Shown here in pieces: positions 6,429 to 13,144 of a stretch of DNA of 13,144 nucleotides. The notes beneath the pieces were generated by a model. That model was not told where the DNA came from and searched no databases. It saw only the letters and a program-made list of their open reading frames with translations. Numbering within the stretch: position 1 is the stretch's first letter; every line of letters starts with the position of its first letter. Made by a program: the position numbers and the translations under genes. The stretch comes from MWDT01 sp035506315. Its GTDB lineage: Bacteria > Verrucomicrobiota > Verrucomicrobiia > Opitutales > Opitutaceae. The stretch lies in assembly GCA_035506315.1 (NCBI GenBank), contig DATJPQ010000186.1:1-13144 (forward strand). Direction: 5' to 3'.

Positions 6429-7213
6429 TTTCGTACCACCCGCAGTTCGCATTTCGTCGCGCGTCTCGTCGCCGGGTCGTATTCGACCAGCGCGGCGGAA
6501 AGTCGTACGTCGCCTTCCGCCACGCCAAATTTGCGGGGCATGCCATCGAGGAAGCGCCCGAGCACCGGCTGCACTTCCCGCCCGAGCACACTCGCATAGG
6601 GTCCGGTCATGCCGACATCGCACATGAACGCCGTGCCGCCCGGCAGCACGCTGGCGTCGGCCGTCGGCACATGCGTATGCGTGCCAAGCACCGCCGCCGC
6701 GCGCCCGTCGAGATACCAGCCGAGCCCTTGTTTCTCGGAAGTCGCCTCGGCGTGCACCTCGACCAACGCGGCGTCGGCCGCGCCGGCGCCGACCGTCTTC
6801 CGGAGCATCGCGTCGGCGCACAGAAACGGACACTCGCTTTTCATGGCGAGATAACTGCGGCCCAACACGGTGAAGACGGCGAGCCGGAAGCCGTTTTTCT
6901 CCAGCACCAGATGATCGCGGCCCGGGCACGCCGCGGGCAGGTTGGCCGGCCGGCACACGCGGTCGAGCGCAGCGATCTCGCCCTCCCACCCGCGCTGGTC
7001 CCACACGTGATCGCCCAGGGTGATGGCATCGACGCCGGCGTCGAGCACGGCCCGGGCCAGCGCCCCGGTGATGCCCGAACCGGCCGCGGCGTTCTCGCCG
7101 TTCGCGATGACAAAATCGAGCCCCAGCTCGGTGCGCAGCGCCGGCACGCACGCCGTCACGATTTCCCGGCCCGGCCGGCCCACGATGTCCCCGATGAAAA
7201 GGAATTTGACCAC
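6425..7213 (-). CDS. ymdB: YmdB-family metallophosphoesterase (2',3'-cyclic-nucleotide 2'-phosphodiesterase)
   Basis: This 262-aa protein has the normal family length and keeps the whole motif series: GDIVG with Asp9, GEN (Glu40, Asn41), LGDHVWDQ (67-74) with the catalytic-type His69, VHAEATSEK (153-161) with His154, GTHTHVPTAD (178-187) with His179 and His181, and MTGPYASVLG. Family members are cytosolic dimetal phosphodiesterases that act on 2',3'-cyclic and sometimes 3',5'-cyclic nucleotides; Bacillus YmdB affects RNA turnover and biofilm choice. One departure is Asp68, where the family usually has the metal ligand Asn (LGNH). The GTG at 7213 is two codons before the first beta strand (KFLFIGD) and lacks a Shine-Dalgarno site. 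It lies in repeat-like DNA. The stop overlaps the micro-ORF that leads into waaA, so the two genes are probably cotranscribed. Confidence 0.93.
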   Translation of the reverse strand: MVKFLFIGDIVGRPGREIVTACVPALRTELGLDFVIANGENAAAGSGITGALARAVLDAGVDAITLGDHVWDQRGWEGEIAALDRVCRPANLPAACPGRDHLVLEKNGFRLAVFTVLGRSYLAMKSECPFLCADAMLRKTVGAGAADAALVEVHAEATSEKQGLGWYLDGRAAAVLGTHTHVPTADASVLPGGTAFMCDVGMTGPYASVLGREVQPVLGRFLDGMPRKFGVAEGDVRLSAALVEYDPATRRATKCELRVVRK

Positions 7214-7553
7214 GAGGACACACGTTTACGCACGAATAACGGCATCTCCATCTCGAAATTCGGTCTCTGCCTTATGGCAATCCCTCAAAGTCCTTTCAGA
7301 CTACAAGAGTCTTTGGCCACAAAAATCACAAAGATCTCGATTGTTAGGATTAGGGATTCAATCGCGCCTATGGGCGCGCAAAGGGCTACGGCCAAAGGCA
7401 GGAACGATTTTTGTGCCTTTTTGTGGCAATCTGCCGGTTGCCTCTTTGGTTGCGACCCCGGCCATGCTGAGTTTCTTTAAGCGGCAAAACCGCTCTTGCC
7501 TCTGCGGGAGGCGATGAGCTTCTCTTTCCGCCTTCGCCCGATCCCGCACCGCC
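7214..7553. other. Divergent spacer between ymdB and ilvB, with repeat-like sequences and small hairpins
   Basis: This 340-bp gap contains no gene I can support. From left to right: a 7207-7245 stretch of the ACCACGAGGACACACG type, resembling dispersed intergenic repeats; hairpin AGACT/AGTCT (7298-7312); two inverted, related arms (7311-7342 and 7390-7427) built on GGCCACAAAAA; hairpin CGCGCC/GGCGCG (7363-7378, loop TATG); and two small hairpins ahead of ilvB, AGCGG/CCGCT (7480-7494) and GCCTC/GAGGC (7498-7512). No T-box, riboswitch or branched-chain-rich leader peptide was recognised. Promoters for both flanking genes must be here but none is clear. Confidence 0.55.
7311..7427. repeat. Inverted pair of CCACAAAAA-type repeats
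   Basis: The left arm begins CTTTGGCC (7311-7318) and continues CACAAAAATCACAAAGATC. The right arm contains GGCCAAAG (7390-7397) and ends AACGATTTTTGTGCC, TTTTTGTGGC (7403-7427). The reverse complement of the right arm is close to the left arm, with a few substitutions and a one-base offset. The interior holds the GCGCC/GGCGC hairpin. It looks like decayed copies of an intergenic dispersed repeat. Confidence 0.5.
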
Positions 7554-9332
7554 ATGAAAAAATCCTCCTCGTCCGCCGTCCCGCCCCCTCCCGCCACCGG
7601 CCGTGAAATGAAAGGCGCCGACTGCGTCGTCGAATGCCTGCTGCGCGAGGGCGTCGAGGTGATTTTCGCCTATCCCGGCGGCAGTTCGCTGGAGCTGCAT
7701 CAGGCCCTGGCGCGCAGCGGCAAGGTCCGCACGATCCTGCCCCGCCACGAACAGGGAGGCTCCTTCGCGGCCGGCGGCTACGCCCGCGCCACCGGCAAGG
7801 TGGGTGTATGCATGGCCACCAGCGGCCCCGGGGCCACCAATCTCGTTTCCGCCGTCGCCGACGCCTTCATGGACTCGATTCCGCTGGTGGCGATCACCGG
7901 CCAGGTCTTCTCGAAGTACATCGGCAAGATGGCATTTCAGGAGACCGACTTCTTCGGCCTGACCCTGCCGGTGGTGAAGCATTCATTCCTCGTAATGAAC
8001 GTCCAGGATCTGCCCCGCGTCTTCAAGGAGGCGTTTCACATCGCGCGCACCGGCCGGCCCGGACCGGTGGTGATCGACATTCCGAAGGACGTGCAACAGG
8101 CGCGGTTTCAGCCGGTGTATCCGGACAAGGTCGAGTTTCTCAATCCCACCCTGGCGCACACGTCCTGCGCCACGGAGGCGCAGCTCCAGGAAGTGCTCGG
8201 CCTCATCGCCGGAGCGAAGCGCCCCATGCTTTACGTGGGCGGCGGCATCATCTCGGCCGAGGCGCACCAGGCGCTGAAGATTTTCGCGGAAAAGACCAAT
8301 ATTCACGTGGCCACCACGCTCATGGGCGTGGGCGCATTCCCGGAAAAGCATCCGCTCTCGCTCCAATGGTTCGGCATGCACGGCGCCGCCTACGGCAATT
8401 GGGCCGTCGACCAGTGCGATCTGCTGCTCGCGTTCGGCGTACGCTTCGACGACCGCATCACCGGAGACACCCACAAGTTCGCCGGCCACGCGACGATCGT
8501 GCACATCGACATCGACACGTCGGAGCACAACAAGAACAAGCGTGTCCAGCTGCCGATCGAGAGCGACATCCGCCTGGCGCTCGAAGGCCTCAACCGCCTT
8601 ATCGCGAAGACCAAGTTCGCCGCCCCCGACACCCGCGAATGGCACGCGCAGATTGCTCAGTGGAAGAAGGAATATCCCTTCTCCTACGACCGTACTTCGC
8701 GCCATATCCAGCCGCAGGAGGCCGTGCAGACGTTGTATGAGCTGACCAAGGGGGACGCCATCATCGCGACCGGCGTGGGCCAGCACCAGATGTGGGCCGC
8801 GCAGTTTTACCGCTTTCAGGAACCGCGCCGCTACATCAGCTCGCTCGGTCTCGGCGCCATGGGCTTCGGTTACCCGGCCGCCCTCGGCGCGAAGGTGGCC
8901 TGTCCGAAAAAACAGGTGATCGACATCGATGGCGACGGCTCATTTCTGATGAACGTCCAGGAACTCGCCACCGCCAACATCGAAAAGATCGCGGCCAAGG
9001 CGATGATCCTGAACAACCAGCATCTGGGCATGGTCGTGCAGTGGGAGGACCGTTTCTACGGCAGCCTGCGCGGCAACACGATTTTGGGCGACGTCAACAA
9101 CATCGGCAGCCCCGACAATCCCAGCGCGCTTTATCCCGACTTCGTGAAGATCGCGGAAGGCTTCGGCGTGAAGGGCCGTCGCGTGATCAAGAAAAGCGAA
9201 CTGCGCGCGGCCATCCAGGAAATGCTCGATCACGACGGCCCCTACGTGCTCGATGTGGTAGTGCCCTACACCGAACATGTGCTGCCCATGATCCCCGCCG
9301 GCAAGACGGTGAAGGACATGCTGCTGAAATAA
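7554..9332 (+). CDS. ilvB: Acetolactate synthase (acetohydroxyacid synthase), catalytic large subunit
   Basis: This 592-aa ThDP enzyme condenses pyruvate with pyruvate or 2-oxobutyrate, the first common step to valine, leucine and isoleucine. AYPGGSSLELHQAL (39-52) and RHEQGG with the ThDP-activating Glu66 open the first domain. ATSGPGATNLV and ITGQV follow. The middle FAD domain carries GVRFDDRITG (295-304), which marks the biosynthetic enzyme rather than the FAD-free catabolic AlsS. The C-terminal ThDP/metal motif runs from GDGS (460) to NN (487-488), then QHLGMVVQWEDRFY. About 20 Ser/Pro-rich residues precede the conserved start (GADCVVECL). ATG 7554 fits; there is no strong Shine-Dalgarno site. 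No regulatory subunit ilvN or ilvC follows: the next element is a palindromic repeat and then opposite-strand genes, so the partner must be elsewhere. Confidence 0.95.
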   Translation: MKKSSSSAVPPPPATGREMKGADCVVECLLREGVEVIFAYPGGSSLELHQALARSGKVRTILPRHEQGGSFAAGGYARATGKVGVCMATSGPGATNLVSAVADAFMDSIPLVAITGQVFSKYIGKMAFQETDFFGLTLPVVKHSFLVMNVQDLPRVFKEAFHIARTGRPGPVVIDIPKDVQQARFQPVYPDKVEFLNPTLAHTSCATEAQLQEVLGLIAGAKRPMLYVGGGIISAEAHQALKIFAEKTNIHVATTLMGVGAFPEKHPLSLQWFGMHGAAYGNWAVDQCDLLLAFGVRFDDRITGDTHKFAGHATIVHIDIDTSEHNKNKRVQLPIESDIRLALEGLNRLIAKTKFAAPDTREWHAQIAQWKKEYPFSYDRTSRHIQPQEAVQTLYELTKGDAIIATGVGQHQMWAAQFYRFQEPRRYISSLGLGAMGFGYPAALGAKVACPKKQVIDIDGDGSFLMNVQELATANIEKIAAKAMILNNQHLGMVVQWEDRFYGSLRGNTILGDVNNIGSPDNPSALYPDFVKIAEGFGVKGRRVIKKSELRAAIQEMLDHDGPYVLDVVVPYTEHVLPMIPAGKTVKDMLLK

Positions 9333-9374
9333 CCGACGACGAGTATCGCCCGGCGCCGATCTCAGCGTCTTGAG

Positions 9375-9446
9375 GTAGGGCGGCTTATCCTTAAGCCGCC
9401 GTTTCTGCGTTCGTCAATCCGGCGCGTTAAGGATAACGCGCCCTAC
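9375..9446. repeat. Palindromic repeat between ilvB and the DUF3795-like gene; possible terminator
   Basis: GTAGGGCGGCTTATCCTTAA (9375-9394) and TTAAGGATAACGCGCCCTAC (9427-9446) are inverted copies matching at 18 of 20 positions. Each half is itself a small dyad (GGCTTA.CC.TAAGCC; GCGTTA.GG.TAACGC). It can form a large cruciform-like hairpin between converging genes and may stop both transcripts. It resembles the GTAGGGCG type of dispersed repeat and belongs to a different family from those at 115-310. Confidence 0.6.
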
Positions 9447-9488
9447 CGGCGAACCTCGGCCGCACTAACCGCAGATGCCGCGACCGGC

Positions 9489-10019
9489 TCAGCTCAGTTC
9501 GAAGCGGCCCGCCGCGATGTAGTCCTGCTGGAGCCTGTCGATCTGCTTCTTGAAATCCGGCCAGTTCTTCCAGAGCTCCTTGTCGCAACCGGCCAGTTTG
9601 CCGCATTGCAGGCAGGACTCCAGTTTGCGCCCGACGCAGCACTTGAGCACGGTGCATCGGCCGTGGGCGAGGTTCTCCGGTTTCCCGGGCGCCTTGCAGC
9701 CATGGCAGAAGACCCGGTCGGGATCGAATTCGATGCCGAAGGTTTCCTTCCACTTCCATTTCTCGAAGACTACTTTCTTCGCTGCAGGATCGTCGGTCCT
9801 GGTGGCCTTGAATAGCGGACAGCTGTCATCGCAGATCAACCCGCAATAGGCGCGGTCCTTCAAGTCGGGAAGTTTCGGAGTGGCCGGTGGGGCGGAGGTC
9901 ACCCCTGCAGCAGAAATCCGGTTGACGAGACCGCAACAGGTGCAAATCGCACCGATCTGGCCGCAATACTTTAAAAAATCACGGCGAGGCAGTGATGATT
10001 TCATGTTCATGTATAACAC
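9489..10019 (-). CDS. Tat-signal, cysteine-rich DUF3795-like protein
   Basis: A roughly 176-aa protein of unknown function. The N-terminus holds a twin-arginine-type signal: PRRDFLK followed by a weakly hydrophobic stretch (QIGAICTCCGLV) and a small-residue region, then a Pro-rich linker. From about residue 70 the sequence is DUF3795-like: YCGLICDDSCPLFKATR, then CHGCKAP, CTVLKCCVGRKLESCLQCGKLAGC, and a basic C-terminal helix. The many paired cysteines suggest an Fe-S cluster or zinc, and Tat export would fit a cofactor loaded in the cytoplasm; both are inferences. Start choice: GTG 10019 has GGAGG 8 nt upstream inside a GGGAGGGAGGG run, while ATG 10010 and ATG 10004 are 9 and 15 nt further in and less well spaced. 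All three keep the signal. It follows the coiled-coil gene on the same strand after 166 bp containing two hairpins. Confidence 0.75.
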   Translation of the reverse strand: MLYMNMKSSLPRRDFLKYCGQIGAICTCCGLVNRISAAGVTSAPPATPKLPDLKDRAYCGLICDDSCPLFKATRTDDPAAKKVVFEKWKWKETFGIEFDPDRVFCHGCKAPGKPENLAHGRCTVLKCCVGRKLESCLQCGKLAGCDKELWKNWPDFKKQIDRLQQDYIAAGRFELS

Positions 10020-10047
10020 TGCGTTTCCCTCCCTCCCTTCAGAAAAT

Positions 10048-10080
10048 CCCGGCGGCACCGATTCGTTCACTGCTGCCGGG
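10048..10080. repeat. GC-rich hairpin upstream of the DUF3795-like gene
   Basis: CCCGGCGGCA (10048-10057) and TGCTGCCGGG (10071-10080) pair over 10 bp with one G-T type mismatch and a 13-nt loop. It lies just upstream of the G-rich ribosome-binding site of the minus-strand gene starting at 10019, so it may be leader structure or another intergenic palindrome. Confidence 0.45.
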
Positions 10081-10142
10081 TCAAATACACCCGTCACCCG
10101 GAAAATCCCGAGCGCCGTAGTGCGCCGCAAAGCGAATTTCAT

Positions 10143-10171
10143 GCACCCTGGGCCGATGCGACCCAGGGTGC
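10143..10171 (-). terminator. Hairpin after the coiled-coil gene
   Basis: A perfect 10-bp stem (GCACCCTGGG 10143-10152; CCCAGGGTGC 10162-10171) with a 9-nt loop begins 15 bases past the minus-strand stop codon ending at 10186. No T-run follows, so it is a terminator-like hairpin rather than a standard intrinsic terminator. Confidence 0.55.
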
Positions 10172-10185
10172 CGTGAAAATCACGC

Positions 10186-10776
10186 CTACTTTTTCTTCTT
10201 GGTCGCTGCTTGCAGATCGGCGACCTGGGCTTGGGCGTCCTTCAACTGCGCCTGCAGTTGGGTCGCGCCGGCCTTGGCCTGATCCAGCTGCGTTTGCAGT
10301 TGGGCCGCGCCGGCCTTGGCCTGATCCAGCTGCGTCTGCGCTTTCGCTGCGTCCACCTTGGCCTGCGCCAGCTGCGCCTGCGCTTTGGCTGCGTCAGTCT
10401 TGTCCTGAGCCAGCTGTGCCTGCGCTTTCGCTGCGTCTACCTTGGCCTGAGCGAACTGCGCCTGTATTTGGGTGGCGTCAGCTTTGGCTTGATCCAGCTG
10501 CGCCTGCATCTTGGCCGCGCCAGCCTTGGCTTGATCCAATTGCGCCTGCATCTTAGCTGCGTCGGTCTTGGCCGTGGCCAACTGTGCCGTCAGTTTGGCG
10601 GCGTTGGCCTTGGTTTGGTCCAGCTGGGCTTGGGTGGATGCGAACAGCTCGCTCCGATTGTGAAACTTGGAGCTGACGAAAACTGCACCAACTACGATAA
10701 CAACTGCGAGAAGTCCTGCGACTACCCACGCGATGGGACTACCTTTGGGGGACGGAGGTGTAACTGTATCTGTCAT
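10186..10776 (-). CDS. Membrane-anchored alanine/glutamine-rich coiled-coil repeat protein
   Basis: From ATG 10776 the product is 196 aa. Residues 1-13 are polar, residues 14-34 form one transmembrane helix (PIAWVVAGLLAVVIVVGAVFV), and residues 48-187 consist of ten tandem 14-residue units of the form LQAQLDQAKAGAAK. A tail LQAATKKKK ends the protein. Two heptads per unit, with Leu/Ala at core positions and no Pro or Gly breaks beyond the AGAA step, predict one long coiled coil of roughly 20 nm, probably in the periplasm with the N-terminus inside. Function unknown; a structural or tethering role in the envelope is inference. The frame stays open upstream to 10959, but that part is repeat DNA and ATG 10776 precedes the TM domain. 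No Shine-Dalgarno site is visible. No recognised family beyond generic coiled coil. Confidence 0.75.
   Translation of the reverse strand: MTDTVTPPSPKGSPIAWVVAGLLAVVIVVGAVFVSSKFHNRSELFASTQAQLDQTKANAAKLTAQLATAKTDAAKMQAQLDQAKAGAAKMQAQLDQAKADATQIQAQFAQAKVDAAKAQAQLAQDKTDAAKAQAQLAQAKVDAAKAQTQLDQAKAGAAQLQTQLDQAKAGATQLQAQLKDAQAQVADLQAATKKKK
10216..10635 (-). repeat. Ten in-frame 42-bp tandem repeats (coding minisatellite)
   Basis: The DNA encoding residues 48-187 of the coiled-coil protein is ten adjacent 42-bp units, recognisable on plus by recurring CAGCTGCGCCTGC and TTGGCCTGATCCAGCTG blocks. Outer units (first and last) diverge most, while inner ones share long identities. Such arrays expand and contract by slippage or recombination without breaking the frame. 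Confidence 0.8.
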
Positions 10777-10908
10777 TTTAGGGGGGGTTGATGAAGTCGA
10801 AGCCGACTCCGTCTCAATGCTTGCATTTCCCGCGCAAAGCTCAAGCGGAGATTCTCCAGGCTTCGCTCGCTGCGCAGCAGAGAGGGAAGCCTGCCCCGGC
10901 GAAGCCCT

Positions 10909-11004
10909 GCGAAGCCGGGCCCGTTCCCTGCCACGCCCGGGCAAGCCCAGCCCCTTCACGACTTGAGCCCCGCGAAGCCGGGCCCGTTCCCACTACGCCC
11001 GGGC
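10909..11004. repeat. Two direct copies of a GC-rich palindromic element
   Basis: GCGAAGCCGGGCCCGTTCCC occurs at 10909-10928 and again at 10972-10991, each followed by a few variable bases and CGCCCGGGCA (10934-10943 and about 10996-11004). The offset is 63 bp. GCCGGGC and GCCCGGGC within each copy can pair. The 250-bp spacer 10777-11026 otherwise holds only related GAAGCC-rich sequence and no gene. Confidence 0.6.
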
Positions 11005-11026
11005 AGGCTGACACCCCTTTACAGCT

Positions 11027-13144
11027 TCAGTATGGCATTGTCGGCGATGGCACACGCATAAGACCGCCGACGATCACCACCGGCTTCGATTCGATCTTAA
11101 TGGTGGCGGCGGCCAGGCCCTCGCGCGTGGCGGTGACGGTGATGGCACCGGGCGTGCGCGTCGCCCGGATGGCCACGCGGTTGATGCCGCACTCGGTGTC
11201 GAGATAGAGATTGTTCGTCGAATCGGGCTTCGCGCAGTTGAGACCGCCGCGCCATACTGCGGGGCCAGTCACCGCGAAATCCACCCGCGCCTCGTCGGTC
11301 GGGCAACGGTTGCCCTGGGCGTCCACCACTTCGAAATCGATGAAGGCCACATCCGCGCCATCGGCGTGCAGGCCGGTCGGACTGGTGTGGACGGTAAGCT
11401 TGAGCGCCTTGGCCTCGCCGGCGGTTTTGAGCTCTTTCTGCGCGACAATCCTGCCGTCCAGTGTCGCCACGGCCTTCAGCGTGCCGGGCGCAAACGCCAC
11501 GTCGGGAAAGGCGTAGATGCAGCCGGTGTCGCCCTTGTCGGAATGGTCGAACGCGTCGATGAAATCGAGCGGCTGCGTCGCGACGCCGAGCGATTGGCCA
11601 TTGAGGAACAGCTCGACCTGGTCGCAATGGTTCGCGGCGACGTACACCACCTTTTTTGTGCCGGCCGGATAATTCCAGTGGCCAATGAGGTGCAGGTCAG
11701 CCTGCGCGCTTTGCATGACACGCGAGACGTAGAACATTTCCTTCGGCAGGCGCACGGCATCCACCTTGCCGCTCACGCGCAGCACTTCGCTCGCCTCCTG
11801 ACGTCCATCGGCGTCAGAGTCGGACCAGTAGATGGAGGCATAGCCGGACCATTTCGAGTGCGCCGGGTCGGGGTTGTCGATGCGGTTGGCCAGATAGGCG
11901 CGGTAGCGCGCGGCGCCGGCGAGGCAGAAGGTCTCGGAATTCCAATGCCAGGTGTCGCCGTTGCGGCCGGGCCGGCCCTGGGGCTTGAATCCAAAGTGCG
12001 GCGGCGAGAAATCGTCCCAGATGCCGCGCGGCGCCTCGTCGCGGAAATCCTCGGTCTCGATGAGCGGGGCGCGGTCGCGGCGCGGGATGCTGTAGCCGCG
12101 AAAGACTTGTTCACCGGTGAGCTGATCGGTGCGCCGGTCCTGTCCGATCATCACGCCGTAGAACTCAGCGACCGGCGTGAGAGCCGTGGCGGCGGCGTTG
12201 TCGTCGCCGTGCCGCACGCCCATGACGCGGCCGCCCTGCGGGTCCCATTCCTTGCGCAGGGCGACCATCTGCTCCATGTGCGGCACCCGGATCGCCTGGT
12301 TGCCGGCTTCCCAGAAAAAGATGCTCGGGCTGTTGCGGTAGTAGATGATCGTGTCGCGCATGACCTCGGCGCGCTGGTCCCACTGGCGCTGGGCGACGCG
12401 CGGCTCGAGCCGGTGGTCGTCGGCGGGATCGCTCTCCTTGTCGCCGGCGGGGCAGATTTGCACGAGGCCGGAGCGGTCGCAGGCGCGCACGTCGGAGGCG
12501 CCGGGGGCGACATGCATCCAACGGATGTAATTCGCATTGGTGACGCGCATGAGCCGGGCGTTCCAATCGTGCATCCAGTCGGGATAAGCCTGCCCGAGGC
12601 CGGCCCAGTCGTTGACGGAACGCTGCGCGTAGCCGGTGAGCCACACGAAGCGGTCGTTGAGCCACACCCCGCCGGTACCCGCGCCGCCCTTATATTCGAG
12701 CTTCCGGAATCCGGTGCGGGTCTGGCACACGTCGACCACCTCGCCGCCCACGGTAAGAATGGAATATATGTCGTAGAGGTACGGATCGTTCACATCCCAG
12801 AAACGCGCGGCAGCGAGCCGGCCGGAGGCGGTGAATGTCTCGGTCTGCCGGTCGACGAGGTCTGACTTCTCGCTCTCGAACCGGGCGCGTACCACGCCGT
12901 CGGCATCGACCACGACGGTGGAGAGCGTGATGGCGGCGAAGTCGCCGGATTCGTTGCGCACCTGCGCCTCGACGGTCACGTCGGCGGTGCGGCCCTTGAT
13001 GTCGAAATTTTTCGCGTAGACGTACACGCCGGTGGTCTGGAGATTCTCGTAGAGCGGGAGCGTCTGATAGATCTTGCCGGTGAGGCGGAGCCAGACGTTG
13101 TGATTGAGGCCGCCGAAGTTCGGGTTGAAGGCCCGGCCCATCCA
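11027..13144 (-). CDS. Glycoside hydrolase family 2-like protein (beta-galactosidase type), N-terminus outside the window
   Basis: The 705 residues in view are open to the window edge, so the N-terminal part (probably much of the sugar-binding domain) is missing. Order of domains: end of the sugar-binding domain (NPNFGGLNHNVWLRLTG, 4-21), Ig-like sandwich to about 150, TIM barrel about 155-470 (VWLNDRFVWLTGYAQRS opening), DUF4982-like domain about 480-570 (VVYVAANHCDQVELFLNGQSLG), and a C-terminal Ig-like domain to the end. GH2 enzymes release non-reducing-end sugars such as beta-galactosides in exported polysaccharide breakdown; the substrate here is unknown. The acid/base motif, normally SLGNE, reads WEAGNQ (278-283), so Gln283 stands where Glu is expected; Glu279 is nearby. 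The nucleophile region is probably IETED (362-366). Stop is TGA at 11027, after which come GC-rich repeats. Confidence 0.85.
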   Translation of the reverse strand, partial: WMGRAFNPNFGGLNHNVWLRLTGKIYQTLPLYENLQTTGVYVYAKNFDIKGRTADVTVEAQVRNESGDFAAITLSTVVVDADGVVRARFESEKSDLVDRQTETFTASGRLAAARFWDVNDPYLYDIYSILTVGGEVVDVCQTRTGFRKLEYKGGAGTGGVWLNDRFVWLTGYAQRSVNDWAGLGQAYPDWMHDWNARLMRVTNANYIRWMHVAPGASDVRACDRSGLVQICPAGDKESDPADDHRLEPRVAQRQWDQRAEVMRDTIIYYRNSPSIFFWEAGNQAIRVPHMEQMVALRKEWDPQGGRVMGVRHGDDNAAATALTPVAEFYGVMIGQDRRTDQLTGEQVFRGYSIPRRDRAPLIETEDFRDEAPRGIWDDFSPPHFGFKPQGRPGRNGDTWHWNSETFCLAGAARYRAYLANRIDNPDPAHSKWSGYASIYWSDSDADGRQEASEVLRVSGKVDAVRLPKEMFYVSRVMQSAQADLHLIGHWNYPAGTKKVVYVAANHCDQVELFLNGQSLGVATQPLDFIDAFDHSDKGDTGCIYAFPDVAFAPGTLKAVATLDGRIVAQKELKTAGEAKALKLTVHTSPTGLHADGADVAFIDFEVVDAQGNRCPTDEARVDFAVTGPAVWRGGLNCAKPDSTNNLYLDTECGINRVAIRATRTPGAITVTATREGLAAATIKIESKPVVIVGGLMRVPSPTMPY

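Noticed and set aside
7464..7517. 17-codon frame MLSFFKRQNRSCLCGRR ahead of ilvB as a leader peptide
   Set aside because: It is not enriched in Ile, Val or Leu codons and has no ribosome-binding site, and the following hairpins lack the alternative pairing and T-run of an attenuator.
10216..10635. CRISPR-like array
   Set aside because: The 42-bp units are adjacent without spacers and keep an open coding frame, so they are a coding tandem repeat.
11366..12865. 499-codon plus-strand open frame opposite the GH2 gene
   Set aside because: It lies wholly antisense to a clearly conserved glycosidase. Its Val/Ala/Gly/Arg-rich product is typical of an open antisense frame in GC-rich DNA and shows no domain.

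Overview
The window looks like ordinary chromosome from a high-GC Gram-negative bacterium. The Kdo transferase implies an LPS-type outer membrane. The gene content, the scarcity of Shine-Dalgarno sites and the dispersed palindromic repeats between genes (including a GTAGCGCAGGC type and a TCATCCTGAGCG type) fit Verrucomicrobiota, most likely Opitutaceae. That placement is an inference from style and could not be tested by search. No transposase, integrase, phage gene or CRISPR array was seen.

Layout. Positions 1-391 hold a terminator for an upstream gene and two dispersed-repeat elements. A tRNA-Pro(CGG) follows at 392-468, then an A/T-flanked hairpin that can terminate from both sides. On the minus strand lies an HTH plus metallo-beta-lactamase-fold protein (519-1325), divergent from pyrE (1454-2023). 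pyrE converges on a large SNF2-family helicase gene (2073-4787, minus). Further minus-strand genes are waaA/kdtA (5042-6331) and a YmdB-type phosphodiesterase (6425-7213), linked by a 27-codon micro-ORF with an ATGA overlap. A 340-bp repeat-bearing spacer then separates ymdB from the divergent ilvB-type acetolactate synthase gene (7554-9332, plus). After another palindromic repeat come three minus-strand genes: a Tat-type Cys-rich DUF3795-like protein (9489-10019), a membrane-anchored alanine/glutamine coiled-coil protein built of ten 14-residue repeats (10186-10776), and a GH2-like glycosidase (11027-13144) whose N-terminus runs off the window.

How the genes fit together. Most of the window is housekeeping: pyrimidine synthesis (pyrE), branched-chain amino acid synthesis (ilvB), lipopolysaccharide inner core (waaA), nucleotide/RNA metabolism (ymdB) and ATP-dependent nucleic-acid remodelling (SNF2). 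ymdB, the micro-ORF and waaA form a tight unit. The other genes look like independent transcription units separated by hairpins. I saw no multi-gene defence or biosynthetic system. The most interesting points are an altered, flavodiiron-like metal motif in the HTH-MBL protein and its probable non-standard start, the micro-ORF between ymdB and waaA, the Glu-to-Gln position in the GH2 acid/base motif, the Asn-to-Asp ligand in YmdB, and the in-frame 42-bp coding repeat.
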